Below, piece after piece: positions 1-13,366 of a DNA stretch of 64,000 nt. Source of the DNA: Chrysomallon squamiferum (lineage: Eukaryota; Mollusca; Gastropoda; Neomphalida; Peltospiridae). The DNA lies in contig CM022669.1 of the NCBI GenBank assembly GCA_012295275.1, forward strand, positions 14,917,172 to 14,981,171. Reading direction: 5' to 3'. Under the pieces are notes generated by a model. The model ran no database searches, was not told the DNA's origin, and saw nothing but the letters and a program-made list of their open reading frames with translations. Within the stretch, counting starts at the first letter, position 1; every line of letters starts with the position of its first letter. The translations under genes were made by a program, and so were the position numbers.

Positions 1-206
1 TATAAATAGATTCTTACAAAGATTTATTATTATTTCGTTTTATACTTAATATTTTTAAAATTTGATTTGCTTGATGGAATTATTATTACTTCTTTTATTC
101 AGCCATAAAGACTGTGTGGATGATTGTGAAATATATAAAACATGAAATGACATATGTATAAATAATAATAATAATGATAATAATAATAATAATGATATTG
201 ATAATG

Positions 207-249
<43 letters not shown>

Positions 250-252
250 TTG

Positions 253-297
<45 letters not shown>

Positions 298-3200
298 TAA
301 TAATAATTGTAATAATGATAATGTATGTAAAACAAAACAAAGAGAGAAAATAAAAACAACTAATACAACATTATGAAAATCATTTATGTCTGAATCAGAG
401 GGAGATATCATTTACTGATCAGACTACACACACATCAAATCTGTATTCAATATTTTAATCTATAATTAATCAATTTCTTGAAAACAAGTAGAAGAAAATA
501 AATAAATAAATAAATTAATTAATTAATTATTTCAATTATAAACATATTTGATGGTAATTCAATGCTATGTTAATTCTTAATAGCTAAACCAAAGTATTAA
601 CTTTTATAAATAAATAAAAATATAAATAAATAAACAAAAATTTAAAAATAAAATAAAAGTAAATCTTAAAAATAATCACGAGTTCTTTAAAACAAAAATA
701 CATAGATCAACTTTCTTAATATTTTAAAATAATAATAATAATAATAATAATAACCCAATGTTTAAAATAAAAAAAAATAAAAAAATCACAACCAAAACAA
801 AACAAAACCAAAAAATGGTTTAAATGTCAAATTAATATAACATCCAGAAAGCTATAAACCAGCCCCCACCAAAAAAATAAAAAAAATCAATAAATAAAAA
901 AATAAAAATTATTATAAATAATAAAAAATTAAATAATTTAAAAAAAATCATAATAAAAACATGAAAAAAAAATAAAAAATAAAAATAAATAAAAATAAAC
1001 AACAACAAAAAAAAAAAAATTAATGATTCTACGAAAATGTGCAGCAGAAATAACAGTATTAAAAAATACAAATAAACTGATCTAGAAGTAAACAGAGGTG
1101 TATTAATGTGTTCTGGAAATGACAGCCTGGACCTGATCCACAAAATCTAAACACAAAATTATTTACCATTTTGTTACATTATTTAACGGTCTATTTAATT
1201 AAGATTTCACCCATTATACGTATTCTTAATCATTAATGACATTGGTGGTAACATATATACAGAGCGATTCATTATGAACTAACTATAGTTATAATAAATT
1301 AACATAGACCAAAACTTTAAATTTAATAAAACATTGACAGGAACTACGTGCATTGTGTATTCCAAGCATTGTCTTTTGAGCAAAGAAGGACATGAACTAT
1401 CATAGTTGATTGATTTAATCTTTGTCAATAATGACTGTGGCATTATTTCCAACTGTAATATTCTAGTGAATTCACTGTATAGTTAATTTATACATGTGTA
1501 CATGTAATAATAATAATCATAATATATAATGCACACATGCAGCACAATATATATATATATATATATCAGTATATATCTGTTTATATATGTGTGTGTGTCT
1601 GTGTGTTTTGTGTGTGTGTGTGTATTGATAAGGAAGATATAAAAATATGTGTTGTAATCATAAATATAACAACTGTAAAAATTATTAAAAAGGTGTTCTT
1701 CACTACCATTTTAACATTAATGTAAGATGAATGATCATCTGAAATATTCTCATAAACAGATTAAATGTTTAATAACACAGAAATCAAATATTATTTAGAT
1801 AAATACACGTTTGGTATATCAGTTATAAATGCTTGATAAAACTACACTCTGGATTAAAAGGATATAAAAAATAAATTAAAAAAATAAGAGTATTATTGTA
1901 CATTATTGAAATAAATGTACTTGTATAATATAGGCATGTTATCTTACTAGCAAGAAAATAAAAAAAATTAAATAAAACAAAATCAGGCATTTTATGGTTC
2001 CTAATTATAAGACTGTAGAAAACCTTTTGTTTAATAACAAGTCAACAATCCATAACCTATAATTTCAAAAATAAATATGTACAAATATACATTATATAAT
2101 TTATGTATGTCACGAATTTTATTCATAAAAGAATAGTAATTACATTTTGTTCTCAATACTATCCTTGACAAAATGAAATAATTTTGATTATAGTCAATAT
2201 GTTTCAACACAATTGCAAATTATTATAATTTAAACACATTTTTATAGTAAAAATATTATTCAGTGACAAGAAAGTAAAAAAATAAATCAATATATGTTTA
2301 ACTTCTGATACTTGAATGAATATCCGATTATTAATCCATTGTTGTTTTGTCAGATCACTGTGTTAAATTAAATTATTTTATCTATAGGAATGCATAGAAA
2401 ACATATCGTATAGTTAATCACAAAAACACTTTACATCATTATTTATTTATTTGAGTTAAAAGTGCTGAAAAAGATTAAAATTGATTATTTAATGATATAA
2501 AGATGTAAACAAACCGTTACTGAAATTTATTTTATTGTCTGTGTCTGTATGTAAAAGTATGAAAAATGTTTTTGGTAACATGCACATTTTCACTGTTTGT
2601 GATACAAAATAAATAAAATGGGGGGGATTATGTTTCTTATGAATCAAAGTTTTAACGTAATTATAATTTGTGATTTTATTTTTTCATAACAACTTTATGT
2701 CAGATTTAATTTATTTTCTCATATTTCATAACAGTGTTAATGCAACAATTTCTTATACAGGTGGTTTGGTACAAAACATTTACATTTTGTAAGAAACGGA
2801 TTAGGTATCAGCAATCTTCTACATAAACCTTTAAGCATTTAATAACCTGATTACATTATAAATTCTTTACATTTTTGTAAGCTATGAATTAAACAGAAAT
2901 TATATCATGTACACAATCTCATTAACATTATTGATAATGTGATTAAATTATAACAGCTACACAGGATTATATTTAGTAATGTCTTTTAAGTGACATTTGT
3001 GTTCTTTTCAGCATTTATTATTCTGTTCAAGTTATCAAACAAGCAAACATAACAGCCCAAAATAAAAATGTATCACAGCTCTACAAAACTTCAAAAGAAC
3101 ATGCTTAGAATTTAGCCCAAATAATAAAAAATCTGCCTGGCTCACTCTAGTAAGCAGAATAAACAGAATCAGAAGCAGTTGGTTTGTTTATTGTGGTTGC

Positions 3201-4683
3201 ACAAAAAGGTATAAATAACACAAACATTTTATAAATAGTTTACAAACAATAAACAAAAATTCTAATTCATGCATCTACATAACAAATATAAAATGGCACA
3301 TCTGATACTAACATAGAGTAATATAATGATAATTAGAAGATTAAAAAATCCATTAATCAAAGCTTGCAAAGACGTCTAATACTATTATAAAATGTTACAA
3401 ATACTACCATTTGGTTATGAAAAATAAAGAACAAATTGTATTTAATAGATACAAATTAATACACTTCTGAAGCTGGTTGTCTGAAAGCCAGATAAATGGC
3501 ATTAGATCTGGATAATACATCCCAGCTTGTAAAACTGATTATCCCACCTGTATCAGTATATCATGATTCACTCCAAATTCAGAAGCTAATTAAGTGACAA
3601 ACTGTTATGAATTTGTCAACAGTAAAACTCATTTATCCTTTGTTTTACACATAATTATTGTTGCACCAAAAAGATTAATGATAATGAAGAAGTATGTAAA
3701 TACATAGCTAAAATAATAATATTTAAGAAGTATCTAATAAAAATAAATTAATAAATTAGATAATAATAATAAAAATGACAATGATGACCAGAAAATAATC
3801 ACGAACATTGCTAGCACTAAAACATGGCACTTATTATTATCATCATCACAGTAACACAAAAAAGAAAATGCTTCTAGAAAATAAAAACAAAATAAACATT
3901 AACAAAAGTCATTGGGGACGGAAAAAAAAAAAAAAAAAAAAACATTAAGGTAACAAAGAGATAAACAAAAACAAAAATTAAATGAATATGGAAGATGAAA
4001 TGGATTAGGTTTCAGCAATCTGTTATATATGGGTCATGACAGTGAAAAAGAAATAGAAATAAATATTTTAAAATTAAAATTAATAGTAGTAGTAGCAGCA
4101 GCAGTGTAATAATAATAATAATAATAATAATAATATTAATAATAATAACAACAACAACAACAAAAATTAGATAAAAAGAAGTTTAAACATTAGATCAAAC
4201 ACAGAATTAAATCTAGGAAAAGAATAAAAATAACTTCTAACAAAAACCTAAGCATGAACAAGAATCATTCAAAGTTTCTTAGTTTCTTAATCAATTAATG
4301 CGCATTTCAAACTGTTAACAAATATCACAGATTATTTCAATTACTATCCAGTAAGCAAAATTATAAAAGTAACAGCAATGATCAAGAATAGGTTTAGTAA
4401 TAGTTTAACTGTAATGCTAATTGTTACCTCTTTCCAAATATTTTCATCTGTTTAATCCACGATAATTCTTTTGTTACATATTAAATATTAAATACTGATT
4501 TGGTATGTTAACAATATGTTACTATCTGTTGATGTTAAAAAGAAAACAATTTCTGTTGTACGAGGCAAGTGATAAAATAATATTTCTGCATTTAATAGTA
4601 ATTTTGTCTTAAATATAAACAAATTTTGACATTTTGATAAACGCTCAATTTTATTTTGCTTATAGGACAATGACAACATGACT
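1..4683. other. Non-coding AT-rich sequence downstream of the WHAMM/JMY-like gene
   Basis: I see no coding exon here on either strand. Long open frames near the left edge are only translations of trinucleotide repeats. The stretch holds an (AAT/GAT)n block at 159-321, an AT/GT block at 1546-1630, short AAT runs near 731-754 and 4108-4147, and many A-rich tracts. Part of it could be 3' untranslated sequence of the minus-strand gene ending at 4929. Confidence 0.6.
159..321. repeat. (AAT/GAT)n imperfect trinucleotide microsatellite
   Basis: About 160 bp of alternating AAT and GAT triplets in two blocks, each interrupted by a TGT. It produces spurious open frames in several frames. Confidence 0.9.
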
Positions 4684-4931
4684 GTTGTTGTTTCAGTTAT
4701 TTTACATACTTCATTGTATAAATACTGTTTACAACATCCGTGAAGTCATTTTAATCAAAAATGTTATTTGTCATTTCAGTTGTTTAAAAATGAAAACTGG
4801 TTGTTGTTGTTTTAGTTCTTTACATTCTTCTTTTTATCTGTCATTTTAGTTGTTCTTTACATTCTTTAATGTATATAAATAAGGTTTTCGACATCCGTGA
4901 ATTTATTTTAATCCAAAACGCTGTCATTTTA
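4684..4931. repeat. Degenerate tandem duplication reaching the WHAMM-like stop codon
   Basis: Segments around 4690-4770 and 4845-4930 are diverged copies of one unit of roughly 165 bp. Each has a TTTACAT..CTT segment, then ACATCCGTGAA, then an ATTTTAATC.AAAA end. The copy at 4913-4937 contains the real stop codon (TTA on the plus strand, 4929-4931). The copy near 4746-4762 repeats the same 16 bases. A TTTATT at about 4902-4907 is AATAAA on the minus strand and may be the poly(A) signal. Confidence 0.6.
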
Positions 4932-7900
4932 ATCAAAATCTCCAGTCTCATCATCATCTTCTGATTCAGGAGATGTTCCTCTCATATGACGGTTTATTTT
5001 TTTCAGACTTTCTTGCAGGAGGTGCAGGTGAGCATCACTAGGGGGTACAAGTGAGGACAGACTGTCTTCATTGTCTTTCTTTGTTGGCCGAAGTTTGACA
5101 CCTTTCTTGATAATGCTGAAAATGTCACCCATTGGATCTGAAAACAGAACTTAATTTTACTGTTGGCTGAACATATAAACAGTAAATGAAACAGTAAATT
5201 TTGTGTTGTTGTAGTGATTTTTGTCGGTCAGTTACAAAAAAAAAACTAGTTTGATACAGTTAATCTAGAAATATAATGATCTAAGCTTGATTTAAATTAA
5301 TGCACGCACATTTAATAACATATAAGAATATTTTAAACATAAAAAAGATATAATCTTAACTTTTATTAATCAAATATTTATATTTGAAAGAGGATGTTAA
5401 AAAAAAATGAAAGAACATTTAAGTGTATACACATTTCTAACTCTACTGGTGAAACCATAACTAATATGTTGAAAAATATGTGTAATGATAATAAAATATA
5501 AAAAAAAAATACTAACCAACAGAGTGTGCAGGTTTTACTGGTCTTTCCGAGACAGGTTTCAGGTGACTTTTACTGTTCACAATGTCTTGCAGCTGTGGAA
5601 CACCACTTCTGAAATCACCTCCAGATTTTTCACCTTGTCTGTCTTTACTTCCTGAAACACTCTCACTACGAAATGAAGGCACTACCGAAGAAGGAAGAAG
5701 TGGAGGAGGAGGTGGGGGGGGGGGGGGTGGTGGTGGTGGTGGTGGTGGTGCACCAGCGGTAGGTGGAGGAGGTATGTTTGGTGGAGAGGAAGATGATGAT
5801 GATGATGCTGGCGTTTCATCAAACTGAGATGATGTCATTACAGAGCCGTTTACGAAAATTGTAACGCCAATTTCGCCGTCCGTTTTGTCTAGTTTTTGCG
5901 GTTTAACAAATTTCTTTCTTTGCTTTGCGGTTGGCCTCAGCGATGTGAAGGTGGAATCGGGCCGAAGGGAATGCATTCCTCTAGGTGAACTCTGTCTGAC
6001 ATTCAGAGCCAGAGAAGCATTGCTCTGTCTCGGAGACTGGTATCGTGGTGGTTTTATTGTTACTGGTGCTGGATATTTCTATATACAAAAAAAAAAATTT
6101 TTTTTTTATAAAAATAAATAAATAAATAAAAATAAATAAATAAATAAAATGAAGAAAAATTAATAAAAATAAAACATACCCCAAGAAAAGAATTTCTTTA
6201 TTATTATTGTAAAAAAAACATAACAAAAGAAAAAAAATGCAACTACAGATAAAGAATTTTCTAAAATGCTCGTTATAGTTATTATTGTTATAGGATAAAA
6301 TAAGAAAAAGTTTTTAAAATGTAACAAGAGTGGATAAATAAATCACTATTAGATTTCTGAATTCATTAATTTTTTTAAGTGAAATTCAAATTCGATATTT
6401 AATTTCTGCACACACAGTTATTCAACCAAATAATTATGTGGCATTTTTTTTACCTTTAAGAATTAATATGCCATCTATTTCAGTTACATATAAAATGAAA
6501 TCAGATGCTCAAATACCAGCTGTTGAAAAACACCACTGAATTTTGTTCCAAACCAGTGTACAATTATTTTTAGTCTTCCTACCATTTTGTATTGTTTTAA
6601 TCTGTCAATGGCCTTCTTTCTTTCGTCAGTTATGAAGTCTTTCTTACTCTCCTCTTCATCTCTTTTTACGTCCTTTTTCTGAAATTGATAAAATAATGAA
6701 ACAAACCATAATTTAAAACAAAGACAGTAAAATGAATGGTATTATTGTTAACCATTGTACTTAAGGTGTAGAACATTATTGATGACAAGAAATGAGTTGT
6801 GTAGCTACATTATACTTATAGCCTTTGGGAATTCTCAAAAGCACTGATTTCAATGGAAAAAAAGATAAACAAAATGAATCTAACAATGAAAAAAATATAT
6901 GCAGGTATATAATTTTTAATTGTTTTTAAACTGTGGAAACATTTCTTTAAGACATTTGGTCATCAAAACAAAAAAAAAAAAAAAAAATTGTTAAAATTAA
7001 TAATAATAATATAAATAAATAAATAAATAATGAAATTTCATAATTAAATACAATAAAACAGCAGCAATGATACTGTTTCAGTTTATATTTGAGAAAACAA
7101 TTTTCATAACATCCAAGCTCCCCACTTATAATACTTATTACTGCAACTTATCAACCACAAATTCAACACCATAAAAAAAAAAAAAAAAAAAGAAGTCCTA
7201 AAAAAAATAAATAAGAACAGAATAAAACAAACAACAACACATTCTCAGTATTTATTCAGCAGATTTAAACTGAGTGTGTGAAGAAACATGCAGAGTAGTG
7301 GTTCCTGATGACATCTGCATGAATGGTCAGACGACTTTCTGTTTTAATACTGCATGCCCTTCACTTATTCCAATACATCATTCATTGCATAAAAGTGAAA
7401 ATAATTTCACAGCAGCAGCTTAAATAAGACCTGCACATGACTGACTGCCAGATGGTGACATCAGCCAGTTTGGGAACAATGGATTTAGATAAACACTCAC
7501 CAACTGAACAGCGTGATGCTGCTTAAATCTGTCTACCTGTTCTTTTTTCTCTGTGTCCTTCTGCTGACTTTGCTGTTCAAACTGACTCTGAAAATGGTTT
7601 TTTTTTTTTTTTTTAAATATCTTTTAAAACATGATTTTTCATGAATGTGTAATAACGTCCTTGATAAATAGTACGAGAATTTTTTTTTATTTTAAAAGCA
7701 TTTTTTCAAACAGCCATTTTTTAAAAAGAAATATATCTGTATGTAATAACAATAGTCCCCAAAAAAATTAATTTTTAAAATGTGTCTTTCTATAAAAATT
7801 TATTTTTAAAAGTTTCTTATCATATATAAGTATTTTTTAAAAAAATTTTAAAATTTAATTTATACGTTACAATCCCTTAAAATTTCAAATAGGAGCTTTC

Positions 7901-10900
7901 AGTATAAATATATATCTTTCTTTTTCATTTATAATAAATTAAGAACTGGAAACAAGATGTCTTACATTATAATTTAACATAATTCCTTGAAATGCGATGT
8001 CTAGATATATCAAGAAATCCCCATCTTTCCTCACATGTATAAAACAATAAATCAAAGAAAATACATTTAAAATAATAATAATAATAATAAAGTAGTGATT
8101 TTCATTAAAAAAATTAAAATAAATAAAAAAAACCTGTTTATTGCGTAAATTTATTTTTCTTTTCTGGATAGCTGAACGCTTGTTTCTCAGTTCATCTATT
8201 ATTGGATCTTCTCGTGAACGTTTATCATCTTCATCAGCAGGCATCAAACTGACATCCTCATAGGCATCATAGAAAACAAGTTTTTCTTCGTCATCTACAA
8301 AATAAATAAATAAATAAATAAATAAATAAAAATTTATAAAAACCTGACAAAACATGAATTAAAATATATATATAATAAAAGCAAATATTTTAAATAAATA
8401 AAAACAAAAGACACAGAAAACCTCTCTGTTGATTAACCAAACATGGAGCTCTGGTTGGAATGGTAATTAGCCTGAAAAAATTAGGAAATGATAGGACAGA
8501 AAAAGATAATGGAAAGAAAAAAGAATGAGAGGCTGGAAAATGAGGTGAACAGAAGGGAAATATCGTTAATTTCATGATATATAAAAAAAAAAAAAATTTA
8601 AAATAAAAAAAAATAAAAAAAAATAACAGTAATATTTGCCTTTTAGTCTTCTTGTGTGTGCTGCAAGCTGAATTTTTACCAGGTTTTCTTCTTCATCCAA
8701 GATTTTCATTTGCTGTTTAAATATTTTGTCCTGCCATTGTATACACTTCTTCTCTAACATTTTCAACTCTCTCATAACAGTGGGAGATTCCTCAATTGTG
8801 GCAATCTAAAATATGTGTCATTTTAATAATTCAAACATCGTGCCAGTCTGAAGTATGTGTAGGTGTTATTTGTAATGTTTTATCAAACAGTAAAAACAAT
8901 ATAAAGTAGCGTTAATATGCTTCTTACCAAAATTGAAAAATAAATGTTTCTTTTGAGAAACAAATGATGATTGACAGAACAAAACATTTATATTTTTGAA
9001 CATCAAGAAAAATTAAAAAAAGAAAAGAAGAAAAGAAAAAAATCAACAAAAGAAGAAAAGAAATTTTAAAAATCAATAGCATCAGCAATAAATAAATAAA
9101 AAAGTTAAAAATGAATAACAAAAATTATTTTTATACTGAAATAAAATTTTTGTTTAAATTACAATTCATTTTCATAAGCTAACAAAAATTTAAGAGTAAA
9201 TAAAATAGTTAGATGTAACAAATACAGTGATTACCTCCTGTTTGACTTTGTCTCTTTCCTGTATGTACTGTTTTTTCACATTCACTAATAGCTGCTCATT
9301 TTCTAGACTCAGATCTTCTTGAAGTCTAGGAAATTGTTTTATAAAGTATACATAGATATATATATATACACATACACACAAACACAGTCCCACACACATT
9401 AAATATAACAAACAGTGACAACAGAAATAAATTAATATTCAATGAATTAAACATCAGTTCACTGAACATTAATCTTAATTGTGTCCTAAATATTTATTTA
9501 ATTAAAGAAGCTCTTTAAAGGTTTGCAAGATCATCTTCAGCATTCACATTGATATTCCATGCCAAAATTGAAAATACCCATTTACCTCAAAAGCCTTTCT
9601 CCTGCAATTAGATCAAATGCATTTCTGCCAAATTTCTTCTTATCTTCATTCATTCTGGATATCATAGCTGAAATATTAAAATAAATAAATAAATAAATAA
9701 ATTTACAACAAACAAAAAGAATGAAGCAAAAACTGTTAAACAAATATGAAATAAAACTTAACTCCCAGAAAGACTCTTTTGTATGTACATATATATATAC
9801 ACACACATACACACACACATATGCACATTTGTATACAAAAACTGCTATTATATTAACCAGTTGTTTATGAACAAATAAATGCTTGATTAATTAAAATCAA
9901 TTACTAATTTTTTTATTAAGATCAAGTCATTATTAGAACAAGCTGAGAAATATTGTGGGAAATTTAATAATAAAAATATGAATTAGTGATATTTAGATCT
10001 TGTCAAATACTTCAGAAGATTGAGCCAAGCTATTTTTTGTAAAAGAAAAACACCTCTACATTATATGTAATTTGCTAGCACCACTTTCAAATCCTTGTAA
10101 ATATCAGATATTATTAATTACCTGCATACTCCACTGAGCTAAAGCCTAAATGTATCAGTATGATTTGTATCTGATGTTCAGTTTGTTGTTAATTTATCCT
10201 TTAATACTGATATGGTAAAATTATAAATACAGAAACTATTTAAACACCGGTAAATTATTTGTTGTACAAACCTTTGTAAAATGGAAACATTAATAGTTTT
10301 GGTATTGTATTTAATTTACAAACCTTTAAAAATAATACAGTTTTTTGGTATTGTCGAAACTTTTGTAAATGTAACAAAGTTTGGTATAGTATTTGATATA
10401 CAGACCTTTGTAAATACTACAAGTTTTAGTGTAGTACTTGATATAGAGTTCCTGAATGGTGTCAAGAGCTTGTTGGTGATGCTGTTGCCATTCAGCAAAC
10501 ATGTTAACATATTCCTGTTTGACTCTTGCTCCAATGTTATCATTCTGAAGCTGTTCCTTTGCCTCCTTTAATTTGCTTTTGGCAGCTTCTCGTAAGTCGA
10601 GAAATGGCTGCAGCAGATAGTTGTACAGTTCGGCTAATGCTACATTCAACTTAAACACTGATTCATCTTCTTGCTGGTAAATATCCTGCAAGTCTTTCAT
10701 CGTGGTGGCATGGTCCCTCTCAAACTGGATGTTTTCTAACTCCTCCTCAAACCTCTGAATATTCTCGTCGAAAGCTCTTCTGCGATATTCACTGATGTTT
10801 TCGTAGTAGTGACTTTCATCAAACTCTTCAAAAAGGGTCGACATTATCAGTTTCCTCTCGACATATTTCCAGTGCTATAGCAAAATAATGTTGCAGTTCC

Positions 10901-11250
10901 TCGCACAAGGAATCAATATTTTCTGGTGTTTGGAGACTGCTTACATAAGCCCACAGACCTTGTGGTTCAGAAGGGAGCTCTGGCAGATATGGTGCAAGCG
11001 AAGGGTGGATAAGACACAGTATTTCATGAATTCCATCGAGTTCGGTGAATGTCAATAAAGCAGTTCTGCTCTGGCAATCTTCTGTGTCGCCAGCAACTCT
11101 GCTTCGTAAGCGACACGTTACAGCAACTTTTTTCTCGACGTCATTCCATCCCACCAGAAATGTCATCTTGGGTGGGATTAAGCTGTCAGCAAATGGACTG
11201 TCTCTCACAGCCACCCATCCTTCAAGAGAATCAACTCTGTCACACTCCAT
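4929..11250 (-). CDS. WHAMM: WHAMM/JMY-family Arp2/3 nucleation promoting factor
   Basis: Nine exons: 11250-10406, 9667-9586, 9325-9235, 8805-8640, 8294-8134, 7587-7501, 6678-6583, 6078-5517 and 5137-4929, giving about 765 residues (human WHAMM is about 809). The N-terminus has the WHAMM-like DSLEGWVAVR and FLVGWNDVEKK motifs. Residues about 150-509 are charged helical coiled coil. Residues about 608-636 are a polyproline run for profilin. A WH2-like LQDIVNSKSHLKP lies near 675, a second WH2 (IIKKGVKLRPT) near 703-714, then a connector helix (LLQESLKKINRHMR) and an acidic tail. The family couples membranes and microtubules to branched actin assembly. The ATG at 11250 is chosen because the next residues match WHAMM starts. 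Oddities: exon 1 needs removal of one base in the ggg/aaaaa run at 10830-10837 to stay open; the intron after 8640 starts with GC; the acidic tail ends in GDFD, not the usual Trp. WHAMM versus JMY is not settled. Confidence 0.9.
5712..5764 (-). repeat. Polyproline-coding GGT/GGG tract
   Basis: A run of GGN triplets on the plus strand encodes an uninterrupted proline stretch on the minus strand within the WHAMM-like exon 6078-5517. It includes a 12-14 G homopolymer at 5717-5728, which is prone to slippage, so the proline count is uncertain. Confidence 0.85.
10281..10450. repeat. Tandem repeat (about 44 bp) at the 3' edge of WHAMM-like exon 1
   Basis: Three to four diverged copies of a unit of about 44 bp (TTTGGTATNGTATTTGATATACA.ACCTTTGTAAATACTACAAG). 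On the minus strand the first copy is the end of coding exon 1 with its donor at 10406/10405, and the others lie in the intron with donor-like remnants. Confidence 0.75.
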
Positions 11251-13009
11251 GACTACGGCCAAGATTTTTACCCACAGCAGCTGATTCTATTATCACTCAC
11301 AATCATAGCAATCAGATGGCAGATTTTATTCTGAAATATAATTAGCTGTCTTATTACAAATTACATATTCTATATAATAAAATGACAGCTGAGCTTAATT
11401 GTTTTTTTTTTTTTATGTCACTGGGACATGTTCTTTCATTTAGTCTTTATACTAAACATAAACCAATTTTTACATACATTTTATAGACAATCAGAACAAA
11501 CCTTTATCAATGGGCATTTTAGAATTAATGAAATAATAAATAAATATTTTTATGTTTTGGATGCTTATTTTAAGAATATTTTATTTTAGCTTTTTATGGA
11601 AAACTATTTTAAGAACTGCTTTAATTATCAATTTTCTCACAATTAATTTTTTTAAATTATCATTACAATTAAACATTAACTCATTTTCAAAACTACCAGT
11701 GATAAACAACATGTAGCAAGTAAAAGCTTATCATATCAACTAGATAATCCAGTTTTCATTTATATTATCTATAATACATAAATACACACATACTGTATTG
11801 TTATCAACAAAACAATATACAACAGACAAGAAAAATAAATCAAACTGATTTAATAAAGATTTTTTTTTTTCATTCATTTTTTAATGACAAAGGTATTCCT
11901 ACGAATATTATCATTTAATGGTTTATACTATAATTTGTAAATTATATTAATGTGCTGATTAGCTTCACTTCTTTAAAAGATCTGCCTAAAGATATATATA
12001 TATATATTATTGTTTTTACAATTAATTTAGTGTGTAATTTTTCTCAGACTTACAGTTTTCAAAATAAGCTTTGATTTTTTTATTGTTTAATTTAGTTTTC
12101 CCCAATATTTTTCAGTCAGTGTATTTTTACCTTTGTAACTTCATTTGTAATATCAGATTTGCTTGTTTCATCAATAATGACGATGATAATGATGATGTTA
12201 GAAAACATAATTTAGTCACATTTGAAACAACTGATTTTTCAAAACATGTTCTTGAATAACACATGATATTTGGTAACAGTGCTATAGTCCATCAGTCTCT
12301 TATGAAACATTCTTATTAATGTTCAAAATAATATTATAATATTTTTGATGCAAAAACCTTAGCCAAAAGTCTATAACAATTTTGTAACCCAATTAAATTT
12401 TAAAATGATCCATTCACATAAAGTCAATTTTTATTTTCCTAATATGCCTAATAGTTAGTTTATTTCAAATATCACTTAAAATGTTACTGCTTTTGATATA
12501 CAACATGAATAGACAACTGTCATTATCAAACATTACTGAAAACTGTACTTAATGATTAACTGATTAAGACAATAATCTGAAGAAAAAAATGGGCTAATAT
12601 ACTTGTAATTAAGTTTATATATATAAAATAATATTCTATAACTGAGTGCCTGACAATGAGTCGAATTACTAGAATGACTGTCAGTCTGACAGGTATTATA
12701 CATGTTTGAAACTAGACACAACACATAGTGAATATATTTGCATATTTATATCAACAACAAACACAAAGAAAAGTCGGAAATATTCACTATTATTGATTAA
12801 AATTCTTACCCTCTAAATATCAGTGTTTATATACAATTTCTGGTGTATAGTTATAAAATGGAAAATGTATAAATAACGAACTGCACCACGGTCGCTTACT
12901 TACTTCAAATCTTTACTTCAAAGCGGAGATCATTTGCGGAAACAGTGTAACGAAAGATAAACGAAGATACTGCGAATCGAAATAAACACAAAGTGTGTGT
13001 TTACAAAGT

Positions 13010-13091
<82 letters not shown>

Positions 13092-13151
13092 TTATTATTG
13101 TTGTTGTTATTATTATTATTAAACCATAAATTCTGTAGTCCCCAAGAGGAA

Positions 13152-13195
<44 letters not shown>

Positions 13196-13320
13196 ATAAT
13201 AAAATACAATAAAATAAAACTAAAATAATAAGAATTGCTTTCAAAAATATTAATTGAAAAATTGACATACTGTTCATCCACCTGTGTCACATGTATGACA
13301 CTTATATTTAATGAGAACGT

Positions 13321-13366
<46 letters not shown>

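Noticed and set aside
55-411. Long overlapping open frames of Leu/Ile/Tyr/Ser repeats
   Set aside because: They are translations of an (AAT/GAT)n microsatellite in several frames; no splice structure or family motif.
5582-5827. Plus-strand frame with a polyglycine tract
   Set aside because: It is the antisense shadow of the polyproline exon of the WHAMM-like gene.
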